Below, one piece after another: positions 55,707 through 63,687 of a stretch of 64,000 nucleotides of DNA. A program made the position numbers and the translations under genes. The DNA is from Acinetobacter sp. S54 (GTDB lineage Bacteria > Pseudomonadota > Gammaproteobacteria > Pseudomonadales > Moraxellaceae). Position 1 is the stretch's first letter; the number at the start of each line of letters is the position of its first letter. Location: NCBI RefSeq assembly GCF_016624945.1, contig NZ_JACVUI010000002.1, forward strand, positions 310,001 through 374,000. Reading direction: 5' to 3'. A model generated the notes under the pieces. That model searched no databases. It saw only the letters and a list, made by a program, of their open reading frames with translations, and was not told where the DNA came from.

Positions 55707-57277
55707 TAACTAAGCTCCGACTGAACCGCAATTGCTCCCCACACTTCCGCACTGAAGATTAACTTAGTCAGCATTTCCTGCATCTGATCCATTGTTTTAC
55801 CCGGTGCAATTTCTGCGATGATGCCTAAAGCTTCATCGATGGTTTTTGCTGGCTCCAGTTGTTTTAAAATCGGGGCAATAATGGCTTGGGCTTGAGCATT
55901 AATCTGACCGCTATCAAGCTGATTCATCGCTTGATCAAGTAGAGCCTGATCCTGATATAGATTTTGTTGTAATTGTTGTGACAACGACGCTAGTTTAAAA
56001 CCTTTAAAATTAAAACGGTTGGCCGCCTGTTGCTGCGGTTGAATTCTTGACAGTACAGGAACATCTTTGCTATCGGGCTGTGGAATGCCAAGTTTGGTAT
56101 GCACCCATTCCAGTGGTATTTGCATGCCCACGTCCACTAGCTCAGGAATTGCTTTAGCGTAAGTTTCGATATCCTCAATATCAGAAACATCAAACTTAAA
56201 CTTTGGATAACGATCTGGCGTGATATTCGGAAAATTAAGACGCATCAAATAACTAATCAATGTGCCAGTAATTGAACGTCCAAGCTGTTTAGCATCCGAT
56301 TTAATAATGGTTTCAAAGCCAATTTCATGTGTTTTAGACTGTGCATTTGTACTTGTTTTGCCGCTTACATCACTGAGTAATGTGCCACCGACAATGATTT
56401 TAGATTCCGTCTGATCACAATATTTTATCAGCCCCATGTGATTATCAGTGTCACCACTGGCCGCATTCTGAAAATCAATTTTCATGCCTTGTGGGATAAT
56501 ACCCCCTGCATCGCGGCCAATACTTAATACCGCTTTTAGCAATGTCCATTTTTCTTCTTTTGTCGCGCCTGCTGGATAAGAACCAATACGAATCGGTAGT
56601 CCATAAACTTCTAAGAATCGCAAAACATCTGCCATTCCATAATTTTTAAATACATACGGATAACAAAGAACACGATGCAAACCAGAACGTGATATATAGC
56701 CCGATTTTGCTTTGTGGTAATGAGTCAGCCAACCATAATCCCACAGCTCTTCTTCTACTCCATTTTTAACCCAACGTAATTCATTGGGTTGATTTGTTGG
56801 AGTTTTAAACTCACGCGCAAGGCGGTGTTCAAAAGACTTGGGTAAAATCAGACTGCCTACTTTTTCCCATTCAATCGCTTGGCAACTATAGCCATGACCA
56901 ATAGCATCCAGCGCATCAAAGAAAATCATTTCAAGATCATCTATATCGTCGATCCATTCATGCACTTCAGATGCGATTTTCTTTTCCTGGTCTGTTGCGT
57001 TTTTTGGTGGTTTAACTTCCCAGTCCAGCTCGTTAATGGCTTTTTTACGCTTGGACAGCTCACTAAAAATATGACCGTCCTTTTCTTCCATGTCTGCGCC
57101 CAAATCCGCTTGTGCAGACAAATCTCCGCTTTCAGCAGCGATTAGAAGTTGTGCAAGCCGACTTGGAGTCAGTCCATTAGTTGGATGTTCTTGTTGATTG
57201 ATCCAGCCCACATCAGCAGTTTGAGGCGCATCTAACGCTGAACGATCATCTTTTGCTTTGCTTTTTTTCTTTGCCAT
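55706..57277 (-). CDS. portal protein, Mu gp29-like (DUF935)
   Basis: 523 residues with family blocks GLTPSRLAQLLIAAESGDL and KYCDQTESKIIVGGTLLSD. Twelve copies form the DNA entry ring of the head. It is the first gene of its block, with its start 56 bp from the late motif at 57333. N-terminal lysine-rich tail (MAKKKSKAKD). Confidence 0.9.
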   Translation of the reverse strand: MAKKKSKAKDDRSALDAPQTADVGWINQQEHPTNGLTPSRLAQLLIAAESGDLSAQADLGADMEEKDGHIFSELSKRKKAINELDWEVKPPKNATDQEKKIASEVHEWIDDIDDLEMIFFDALDAIGHGYSCQAIEWEKVGSLILPKSFEHRLAREFKTPTNQPNELRWVKNGVEEELWDYGWLTHYHKAKSGYISRSGLHRVLCYPYVFKNYGMADVLRFLEVYGLPIRIGSYPAGATKEEKWTLLKAVLSIGRDAGGIIPQGMKIDFQNAASGDTDNHMGLIKYCDQTESKIIVGGTLLSDVSGKTSTNAQSKTHEIGFETIIKSDAKQLGRSITGTLISYLMRLNFPNITPDRYPKFKFDVSDIEDIETYAKAIPELVDVGMQIPLEWVHTKLGIPQPDSKDVPVLSRIQPQQQAANRFNFKGFKLASLSQQLQQNLYQDQALLDQAMNQLDSGQINAQAQAIIAPILKQLEPAKTIDEALGIIAEIAPGKTMDQMQEMLTKLIFSAEVWGAIAVQSELS

Positions 57278-57332
57278 AACGAATAAATGCCAGTAATTAC
57301 CAGCATTTATTGTTTAGAAATCACTGTAAAAT

Positions 57333-57351
57333 GTTAGACGGAACGACTTCC
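57333..57351 (-). promoter_or_regulatory. phage late promoter motif, copy 2
   Basis: Minus strand GGAAGTCGTTCCGTCTAAC, touching the stop codon of the methyltransferase and lying 56 bp before the portal start. Confidence 0.7.
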
Positions 57352-58298
57352 TATTGTTCGAGTGTTGAGAAATAGCGATCATCCAAATCACATCCAACAA
57401 AACGCCTGTTTAGCTTTAAACAGACTTTAGCCGTACTACAACTTCCAGCAAAGATATCTAACACTAAATCTTGCTCTTTGGTGCTTGTTAGTATGATGTG
57501 TTCAAGCATTCGTTCAGGCTTCTCACAAGGATGTTTACCTGGATAAAATTGGACTGGGGCAAACGTCCAGATATTCGTGTGTGGGCGATGAATCAAATCT
57601 GACTTAGTTGGAGGCGTGAAACAACGTAATCCTGTTTTACTTGGTGGCTTTTGATCATCGTGTTTTAACTTCAGTAATTCATCATAAGAGCGTTGAAGGT
57701 ATGAGGTTCCTACATACTTTTGCATTAATTCATATTTAGCCCTTGTTGGCATATGCCACTGACTACGTGAAAAGTAATGACGAGCCGCAGATCCAGCCAC
57801 CGACTCAGCATCTCGATATTTAAAACCAGCCGCCTGCCATTGTTGCTGTAAATATAAAAGCACCGCCTCACAGACATATTGATCAGGCTTAATTGCATTT
57901 CGATGTTCAGCAAAAATAATGCTTTCAGTTTGAGGAAAATAGCGTCGTAAGCTTGGGGGATTGCAACCTAAATGTTTGCCGCCCTTCTTCACCCACAGAA
58001 TATGATTAAGTACTTTAAAATGCTTGCAAATGACGGCTTCAGTTCGATGTTGCAAATGACTTGAGCAGAATAGATAAAGAGATCCATCTCGTCTTAACAC
58101 CCTCGCCAGTTCATATACAATCTTATCCAGCCAGCTAAAGAATGTATCTTCATTCTTCCATTGGCGATCCCAAGCATCTTCTTTGACTTTAAAATAAGGT
58201 GGATCAGTCACGATAGCGTGAACTGATTGATCAGGTAGTTGTTTAAGTAAATTTATGCAATCTGTTTTATACAGATTGATTTGTTTGTCCAGTAGCAT
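57351..58298 (-). CDS. phage DNA methyltransferase (N6-adenine/N4-cytosine type)
   Basis: About 315 residues from ATG 58298, which has GTGGAG seven bases upstream; an earlier ATG at 58322 lacks such a site. Catalytic motif IV VTDPPY is near residue 40 and the SAM-binding motif I LDIFAGSCSTAKV is near the C-terminus. This order marks a beta-class N6A/N4C enzyme. It probably protects phage DNA from host restriction. Its start overlaps the com gene, and a hairpin covers its ribosome-binding site. Confidence 0.87.
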   Translation of the reverse strand: MLLDKQINLYKTDCINLLKQLPDQSVHAIVTDPPYFKVKEDAWDRQWKNEDTFFSWLDKIVYELARVLRRDGSLYLFCSSHLQHRTEAVICKHFKVLNHILWVKKGGKHLGCNPPSLRRYFPQTESIIFAEHRNAIKPDQYVCEAVLLYLQQQWQAAGFKYRDAESVAGSAARHYFSRSQWHMPTRAKYELMQKYVGTSYLQRSYDELLKLKHDDQKPPSKTGLRCFTPPTKSDLIHRPHTNIWTFAPVQFYPGKHPCEKPERMLEHIILTSTKEQDLVLDIFAGSCSTAKVCLKLNRRFVGCDLDDRYFSTLEQ

Positions 58299-58455
58299 CA
58301 GAACGCTCCACTGGTTGCTCATGGCAATCTTTCGTGGCGTTCGTGACGCTCAAATAATTTAGGGTTTTACAGCGCGGGCATTTGACTTCTAATTCATCAA
58401 AACGCCCAATTTTGAACAAAAGTCGTCCACATGATTTACATTTGATTGGCTCCAT
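58267..58455 (-). CDS. com: Com-like zinc-finger translational regulator
   Basis: 62 residues with two zinc knuckle pairs, CKSCGRLLF and CPRCKTLNY, spaced as in Mu Com (CKNCNKLLFK then CPRCK). Com of Mu binds mom mRNA and opens a hairpin over its start. Here the gene reads into the start of the methyltransferase by 32 bases, the same arrangement as com-mom. Confidence 0.88.
   Translation of the reverse strand: MEPIKCKSCGRLLFKIGRFDELEVKCPRCKTLNYLSVTNATKDCHEQPVERSDATGQTNQSV
58289..58314 (-). promoter_or_regulatory. RNA hairpin covering the methyltransferase start
   Basis: Minus-strand RNA: CCAGTGG (58314-58308) pairs with CTACTGG (58295-58289) over 7 bp, one of them G-U, with a 12-base loop. 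The stem takes up two Gs of the GGAG ribosome-binding site and the loop contains the AUG at 58298-58296. Confidence 0.65.
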
Positions 58456-58594
58456 CGTTTACCTTCTCGCAAAGCGTTAGAATTACTGATAGCCTTGCAC
58501 TGCTGTGATCACAGTAGCGGGGCTTTGCTTGCGACAAGCTCGATTTGTCTATAGGGGCGTTAGATTGTTCCCGCAATCTAACGTCACCCCGTTC
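58456..58594 (-). promoter_or_regulatory. structured gap upstream of com
   Basis: 139 bp between terminase and com. It contains a 9-bp perfect stem GTTAGATTG/CAATCTAAC (58559-58582), a short stem GCTTG/CAAGC (58527-58539), and a 12-bp perfect palindrome CTGTGATCACAG with a GATC at its centre (58503-58514). A long-range pair GCAAAGC/GCTTTGC is also present. No promoter was identified. The first hairpin could reduce terminase read-through. Confidence 0.5.
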
Positions 58595-60154
58595 TCACAT
58601 ATATCTAAAATCTGACAGTAAACTTTCTAAGTCATCTTCAAGGTCGTGATTATCTTCAAACTCTGAATGACCCGATAATGCAATAAATTCAATCGGTGCT
58701 TCTGGATTACAGCTTGCATAATCGCAAAGCAAATGCGCGATACCACTGTCCCCGTGTCGGTTTTTATCTGTATTAGATTTGCCTGCCTCTGGAATACGAG
58801 CGACACCTTTCACCAAGACAAATGCCCGATGATCTTCCTGAATATCTTTATCGGCTGGCATATCAATGATTTCACCGTCTTCCAGTGCAGCTTTAAAGTG
58901 CGGTGTATTCTCTCGATACCAGCCTTCATTCAGCATTACGGCCTCAATGCGCTCGCCATAAATGATTTTTAAAGCTTCAGCCAAATAACCACCGTTACCC
59001 GTTGCATCCTGTGCGCCCTTTCTAAAATTGCTCAGTTGAGCCAGAATGAGCAGCATGACTTTTTCCTGTTGCTTATACGGCACATTGAACATTTCAAAAA
59101 CAAATGGACAATAACGACGGCCATCTTGACGACGTTGATTCATCCAGAATGAACAAGCATTTTTCTTACGTGCAAAGTCCAGTCCGTAATAGCTTTCTTC
59201 GTTGCGTGGAAGGGCTTCAAGTAATGATTTTAAGTTCTCATCAAACCACTCTTCCATTTCAGTCATGCGGCTTTGTTCTGAAGTATCCGCATGTTCCCAA
59301 TGTTTCGGTGCAGTGAACCTCAGGACAGGAATATCAAAGTTTTGACGCTTGGAAAGCAATGCAACGGATAGCCATTTACCCCCTCCATTACTTGGGATCA
59401 CATCCAGTTCTTCAGATGCACCATCACCATAAAAACTATAGATATCCTTGACCCAAACAATTTCCTCATCTGCATCATAAGGAATGTCCTTCCGCATACA
59501 GACACGTTTATAAAGCCCCTGTTGCACTGCTTCCATAAACGTCGTTCGGTGGACTGTACCCTTACGCTTGCCTGCCTTAATTTCTTGAATCAGATTATTA
59601 AAAGGATTGTCTTCACCGTCATGGGTACTAATGATCCGAACCTTACCGCCCCAAATCAAAAATGCCATTGCAGCTTTAATCAGTTCGTCTAGGTCTTCGT
59701 GGAATGCCGCCTCATCTAGCACTAAAACACCTTGTCGACCACGTAAGTTGGATGGTCGGCTGGTAAGTGCTTCAATACGCAGTCCAGACTTTGGAAAACG
59801 GATAATAAACGTCTGGATCTGCTTATCACCATCCTCCCAAATACCATCTTCAATTTCTGCTGCTGCTAAATCATAAGCTTTTGCCCACATCGCACATGCC
59901 TGGATAAATTCGACAGTCATATCCTTGTTATAACCAACATAATAAATATTCTGTCCACCAGCACTTCGATCCGTAGATGCAATAAGTGCAACGTCCGCAG
60001 CTTCAGCCCAAGTTAGTCCAATACGACGCGATTTCTCTGCCACTTTAAGAGGACTTTCATCTGCCACCCATTCTTGTTGGTATGGCAGTAATACAGCAGG
60101 AACACTGTCAAAATCAGGCAATAAGTCAGCGATTGGCGTTGCATTCATTGTCAT
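58595..60154 (-). CDS. terminase large subunit, Mu gp28-like
   Basis: 519 residues, the packaging motor. ATPase parts: a Walker-A-like EKSRRIGLTWAEAAD near residue 38 and Walker B GVLVLDEAAFHEDL. The nuclease part begins at ESYYGLDFARKKNAC and includes two later acids (HGDSGIAH). Start overlaps the small subunit stop (ATGA). Confidence 0.92.
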   Translation of the reverse strand: MTMNATPIADLLPDFDSVPAVLLPYQQEWVADESPLKVAEKSRRIGLTWAEAADVALIASTDRSAGGQNIYYVGYNKDMTVEFIQACAMWAKAYDLAAAEIEDGIWEDGDKQIQTFIIRFPKSGLRIEALTSRPSNLRGRQGVLVLDEAAFHEDLDELIKAAMAFLIWGGKVRIISTHDGEDNPFNNLIQEIKAGKRKGTVHRTTFMEAVQQGLYKRVCMRKDIPYDADEEIVWVKDIYSFYGDGASEELDVIPSNGGGKWLSVALLSKRQNFDIPVLRFTAPKHWEHADTSEQSRMTEMEEWFDENLKSLLEALPRNEESYYGLDFARKKNACSFWMNQRRQDGRRYCPFVFEMFNVPYKQQEKVMLLILAQLSNFRKGAQDATGNGGYLAEALKIIYGERIEAVMLNEGWYRENTPHFKAALEDGEIIDMPADKDIQEDHRAFVLVKGVARIPEAGKSNTDKNRHGDSGIAHLLCDYASCNPEAPIEFIALSGHSEFEDNHDLEDDLESLLSDFRYM

Positions 60155-60696
60155 TTTTTAGCAATCCCTAAAATTTGCGCTCGAATTTCAGTCGCAGCAT
60201 TACCAGATAAACCGCCCTTTTTAAGAATGTTTTCCACAGCTTTAGCAGCGGCTTCGACTTTTTCACGAATCTCCATTTCCCATTTTTTCTGATTGACGGA
60301 TGCTTTTGAAATCTCAGCCACGCCTTTACTAACTTTTGCTAAAAGTGCCAAACGATCTTCAGGACTTGACTCTTCTTTTAATTCTTGAAGTGCAATAAAG
60401 CATTCAAAATATTCAGTCTGAACCATTGATAAAACAGCAGCATTTAGACCTTCACCATCATCCTTAACAGATTCTTGAAACAATAATGCAGCCTGTGTAC
60501 TTGCCTTAATTGCCGCAAGCTTATTTTCAAGTTTTTGACCGTAACGATGAATACTGGACTTTCCGATGTTATAGCCGCGCTCTGCCAGAATCGCTGCAAT
60601 TTCTTCATAACCATTAAAACCGCAGTCCATGAAGCGACGATCCAGCCATTGCTTGTCATCAGGATTTAATTGATCAATTGCAGATTCGCGTCCCAT
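60151..60696 (-). CDS. terminase small subunit, Mu gp27-like (DUF3486)
   Basis: About 181 residues from ATG 60696 (MGRESAIDQL), chosen for GGAAGG eight bases upstream; an earlier ATG at 60711 overlaps the previous gene. An N-terminal helix-turn-helix (GYEEIAAILAERGYNIGKSS) and a helical C-terminal part fit a DNA-recognising small subunit. Confidence 0.85.
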   Translation of the reverse strand: MGRESAIDQLNPDDKQWLDRRFMDCGFNGYEEIAAILAERGYNIGKSSIHRYGQKLENKLAAIKASTQAALLFQESVKDDGEGLNAAVLSMVQTEYFECFIALQELKEESSPEDRLALLAKVSKGVAEISKASVNQKKWEMEIREKVEAAAKAVENILKKGGLSGNAATEIRAQILGIAKK

Positions 60697-60698
60697 AA

Positions 60699-61010
60699 TC
60701 AGCCCTTCCAATATTTAGGCGGACGGGCAATACCTGGATAGCAATCCACCGTATACTCAACGATGTCGATCCCGTAATGCGTCAACTTGCTAAACCAATG
60801 ACCGTCAGGTTTTTTTACAATTTCGATGAGTTTACGATCATCTAAATATTCAAGTTGTGTATGCAACTCATTCACGGTGCAATCTGAATAAAGATCCTGC
60901 ATAACTGAAAGTAGTAAAACGTCCATCGCACCGATTGGACGGCCTTTATTGAGAGCATTTAATAACTGCCAGCGCATTCCTTCACGACGAGCTTTTTCGA
61001 TATCTGTCAT
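60699..61010 (-). CDS. Mu gp26-like small protein (winged-helix type)
   Basis: 103 residues with the family sequence RREGMRWQLLNALNKGRPIG and the end CYPGIARPPKYW. A winged-helix fold is suggested by the LEYLDDRKLIEIVKKPDGHW segment. Always located just before the small terminase in Mu-like phages; function unknown. Overlaps both neighbours. Confidence 0.82.
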   Translation of the reverse strand: MTDIEKARREGMRWQLLNALNKGRPIGAMDVLLLSVMQDLYSDCTVNELHTQLEYLDDRKLIEIVKKPDGHWFSKLTHYGIDIVEYTVDCYPGIARPPKYWKG

Positions 61011-61384
61011 CGTTGCATTCCTTGTTGAATTTGTACGGTTTCAAGCTTTGAGGCGATTGCATCAAGCTTGGCATCAATTACAGTCTGTCCACGGATATAG
61101 TCATTCCGCAAAACATAATTTTTAGGTAGATCAATTTCAAACTGAAAAAACTTGCGTTCAAGATCTCGCAGTTCTGTTTGACTCTTTTCATTTTGTTTTG
61201 AAACTAAATCGATTTTCTCGTTGGTCTGCTTTGAAAGCTGCTCAATCTTTTCATTTGTAGAAACAAAGCTTTGTTGAAGATTCGCATTAATCTGTGAACC
61301 TAAAAGTTTCACCATTGTGAAAACTGCACCAATGATTGTCGCCAGTACCAAAAAGACTTGATAAGGTTCAAGCGTGATTGTCAT
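61007..61384 (-). CDS. Mu gp25-like membrane protein (DUF2730)
   Basis: 125 residues. One N-terminal membrane segment (VFLVLATIIGAVFTMVKLLG) is followed by a coiled coil (about 35-75) and the conserved ERKFFQFEIDLPKNYVLRND with RGQTVIDAKLDAIASKLE. Its location in the lysis region suggests a spanin-like or anti-holin role, not established. Confidence 0.82.
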   Translation of the reverse strand: MTITLEPYQVFLVLATIIGAVFTMVKLLGSQINANLQQSFVSTNEKIEQLSKQTNEKIDLVSKQNEKSQTELRDLERKFFQFEIDLPKNYVLRNDYIRGQTVIDAKLDAIASKLETVQIQQGMQR

Positions 61385-61857
61385 TTGACCTCCACATTTG
61401 AATTTGGATTTTCTTTTGGTCGGCTTTGATTAATGAAGCGGCATATAAAACCTAAAATGGCTAATATAGCAGTCACCTTCCCTTGTGATGCATCAGGAAT
61501 TAAATTCACAATTTCAGTGGGTACACCATAAACTGAAATAAAACCAATAAGAACAAACATCCAATTGCTTACCCATTTCCAGCCTGTTTTCCAGTTCTGT
61601 ACTAAAAAGCCATCATTGATATGAACGTCCGATACGCCCAACAAAGGTGTTAATTGATCAGCCTGTTTAGCAATTTGTTCTTTAAGTTCAGTCACCCGAA
61701 TCTGATGACGTTTTGCTTGATCCGATTTATCTTGGTTGGCCTGAGCTAATTTCAAAGTCAGCTCATCCACTTTTGAGTTAAGTTGAGCATGAGCGACTGG
61801 ATCAATTTTTGGAGAAGGCACTAAGTTGTGTGGAACTTTACGCTGAGTTTTTTTCAT
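61381..61857 (-). CDS. holin-like membrane protein
   Basis: About 158 residues from ATG 61857 (MKKTQRKVPHN), which has GGGAG upstream; a longer frame into the endolysin gene is unlikely. A coiled-coil region (about 25-70) and two C-terminal membrane segments (WMFVLIGFISVYGV and VTAILAILGFICRF) fit a holin. Directly follows the endolysin. Confidence 0.7.
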   Translation of the reverse strand: MKKTQRKVPHNLVPSPKIDPVAHAQLNSKVDELTLKLAQANQDKSDQAKRHQIRVTELKEQIAKQADQLTPLLGVSDVHINDGFLVQNWKTGWKWVSNWMFVLIGFISVYGVPTEIVNLIPDASQGKVTAILAILGFICRFINQSRPKENPNSNVEVK

Positions 61858-61867
61858 CGTTTCTCCC

Positions 61868-62338
61868 TCAAGCCAACTCGAAATGTGGTGAATCATACTC
61901 ACCCTTTTCACGATATTTACCATCGTTATCCCAATCCGCACCCCAACGGATTTTGACATTCAGCTCTTTGGCTGCGGCAAACATTGCTTTTGCTACAGCA
62001 TCGAATTTAGATAGGTCATTCCAATCAACGGGGTATGGAACCAGATCAACCGCTTGACCTGTAACATGTTTGCTGGCAAGAGGATCATTTAGCCATGTAA
62101 CCTTAGCTAAACTCGGTTGAGCATACCCAGCAGGAACACCTTTTGCTTGGCATTGGCTCATTGTTCGACCCTTGCCATAATTGATATAGCATTGCTCTTT
62201 AGTACGCACACCTTCTAAAACTTTAAAGTCTTGGGTCGTGAATTCAATTGCTCGTTTTACCACACTGACCAGCTTAGGATTAACCCCTGCAAGGCGTGAC
62301 AAGCTTTCTTTGGAAAGTACATATACTTGTTTTGACAC
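61868..62338 (-). CDS. phage endolysin, M15-type peptidase
   Basis: About 156 residues from GTG 62338, which has ATGAGG nine bases upstream and is 54 bp from the late motif; the ATG pair at 62356/62353 is within the leader repeat. Zinc-peptidase motifs: SKHVTGQAVDLV (His and Asp ligands) and DSPHFEL at the C-terminus (second His). It cleaves peptidoglycan cross-bridges, as VanY or T5 endolysin. First gene of the late region. Confidence 0.87.
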   Translation of the reverse strand: MSKQVYVLSKESLSRLAGVNPKLVSVVKRAIEFTTQDFKVLEGVRTKEQCYINYGKGRTMSQCQAKGVPAGYAQPSLAKVTWLNDPLASKHVTGQAVDLVPYPVDWNDLSKFDAVAKAMFAAAKELNVKIRWGADWDNDGKYREKGEYDSPHFELA

Positions 62339-62350
62339 AATAAAAAACCT

Positions 62351-62414
62351 CATCATACGATAGGGTTATTGTGAAAAAATCAGTCTATAAAGTTAGACGG
62401 AACGACTTCCTATT
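62351..62414. repeat. 64-bp direct repeat, copy 2
   Basis: Same 64 bases as 44161-44224, in the same orientation. Contains the late motif, leader, and ribosome-binding site for the endolysin. Confidence 0.95.
62392..62410 (-). promoter_or_regulatory. phage late promoter motif, copy 1 (lysis operon)
   Basis: Minus strand GGAAGTCGTTCCGTCTAAC. All five copies share GGAAGYCGTTCCGTCTAAC, with a dyad GGAA-N4-TTCC next to TCTAAC (a possible -10). Each ends 53-56 bp from a block's first start. Copy 1 lies just after mor and its terminator. Confidence 0.75.
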
Positions 62415-62423
62415 TTTATTCTG

Positions 62424-62452
62424 GTAAAAATAAAGCCCCATTCTGTGGGGCT
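62424..62452 (-). terminator. terminator after mor
   Basis: Minus strand AGCCCCA-CAGAA-TGGGGCT followed by TTATTTTTA, beginning 6 bp after the mor stop. It separates middle from late transcription. Confidence 0.87.
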
Positions 62453-62457
62453 ATTAA

Positions 62458-62874
62458 TCAGTTGAACATATCAAGCTGTCGATCATCCTTTTTTCTCTCA
62501 ACCACAATCCCTTTTTTATGCCGACTCTTTAACTCACGAATCCAGCGATTGCTCAATCCATACTTAACCGCAAGTTCTTTAGTACCAAGTTTTTCACTGT
62601 CCCGAATGATCTTTTCAAGACGTAGAAACTTCACGTACTCGTCACTTTTCGGCATATAGATCGTATCGCCATTCCAATAGCGACAAAGCTGTTGCAGATT
62701 ATTAAAACCAATCAAGGCAGCCAACTCATGATTCGGATTGACCAATTTAAGTGGTGGAAAATGAAGATCTACTCCACCGTATTTTTTAACCAGTGTTAAT
62801 GCCGTTGAAACGTCAGTCAAACGGATAATCGTCTGAATGGTTTCAGGGAATTTTCTTAAAAATTCATCATCCAT
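62458..62874 (-). CDS. mor: Mor/C-family transcription activator
   Basis: 138 residues. The N-terminal dimerisation part contains LVKKYGGVDLHFPPLKL. The C-terminal helix-turn-helix reads KLGTKELAVKYGLSNRWIRELKSR, the Mor family hallmark. In Mu, Mor activates the middle promoter and its relative C the late promoters. Only one member is visible here, just before the first late motif, so it may serve both roles. Overlaps gemA by eight bases. Confidence 0.9.
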   Translation of the reverse strand: MDDEFLRKFPETIQTIIRLTDVSTALTLVKKYGGVDLHFPPLKLVNPNHELAALIGFNNLQQLCRYWNGDTIYMPKSDEYVKFLRLEKIIRDSEKLGTKELAVKYGLSNRWIRELKSRHKKGIVVERKKDDRQLDMFN

Positions 62875-63274
62875 CTTTTGACTTCCTCTTTTTGTTAATT
62901 TCTAACGCTGCAACAACTTTCCAAAGCTCATACTCTGTGCAAAATTGCACCTGGTCTTTTTTAAACATTTTTCGTGCGCATCCATGCGCATAGTTCCAAT
63001 GCTTGCCCATATCGGCAAGCAAGGCTTCAATTTTATTGATTAATTGGGCTTTGCTCAGCGTGACACTTGGCTTGTGTCCGAACTCTTTTTTACTAAAGCC
63101 AAGTTTTTCCATGTGCTGCAACACTTTGACTAGATCATCATCAGTCATGTCTTTAGCCGATCGTTTCCCTGTCACTTGCTCCAGCAGGTCTCGATAAATA
63201 TCTTCATCGAGACCAAGCTGTTTTTTGCCCATGTGGATAGCAGCAATGCGTTGGTTACGAGATGCTTTTTTCAT
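62867..63274 (-). CDS. gemA: GemA/gp16-like regulatory protein (DUF1018)
   Basis: 135 residues. Family motif: IHMGKKQLGLDEDIYRDLL, then TGKRSAKDMTDDDL. Mu GemA alters host gene expression and DNA supercoiling. Its stop overlaps mor, and its start overlaps the upstream gene (ATGA). Confidence 0.88.
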   Translation of the reverse strand: MKKASRNQRIAAIHMGKKQLGLDEDIYRDLLEQVTGKRSAKDMTDDDLVKVLQHMEKLGFSKKEFGHKPSVTLSKAQLINKIEALLADMGKHWNYAHGCARKMFKKDQVQFCTEYELWKVVAALEINKKRKSKDG

Positions 63275-63687
63275 CCTGGTATCTCCGTAATGAGTTCAAT
63301 AGAATCACAAACTTTGATTAGATGATTGATTGCTGCACGACCAGAAGTGAAATGAGTGGTTTTATGTTCTAACCTCTTATCAAGATCAGGGAAATTTTTA
63401 TATGCAGCACGTTTACCAAACTTTTTTAAAATCTCTTTTTTCTCTTTAGGACTCCAAAGCCATAAATAACGAATAGGTAAAAACTTACTTTCAATATGTT
63501 TCTCAGGGTTAAGTACCCAAGTACCTTTAAAAAAATTATTGATATAAATTTCAACGGCAAGTTTTGTATCCGTAACCTGAATTAAACCCAAAGTAACTTC
63601 AAAACCATCACATTTAAGTTTTACTTGTCGCCATTGGCTTTTTAATCGGTTAACTACAAAATCTTTCTGCGCCTTAGTTAGAGTCAT
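63271..63687 (-). CDS. phage middle-region hypothetical protein
   Basis: About 138 residues from ATG 63687 (MTLTKAQKDF), with GGAG seven to eight bases upstream. Basic, rich in lysine and tryptophan (RYLWLWSPKEKKEILKKF), with a helical C-terminal part. No family recognised. Lies in the middle-region gene string before gemA. Confidence 0.75.
   Translation of the reverse strand: MTLTKAQKDFVVNRLKSQWRQVKLKCDGFEVTLGLIQVTDTKLAVEIYINNFFKGTWVLNPEKHIESKFLPIRYLWLWSPKEKKEILKKFGKRAAYKNFPDLDKRLEHKTTHFTSGRAAINHLIKVCDSIELITEIPG

Noticed and set aside
58471..58582. GCGTTAGA and TCTAAC repeats resembling integron attC ends
   Set aside because: The order and orientation of the two half-sites do not give an attC fold, and there is no integrase or cassette.
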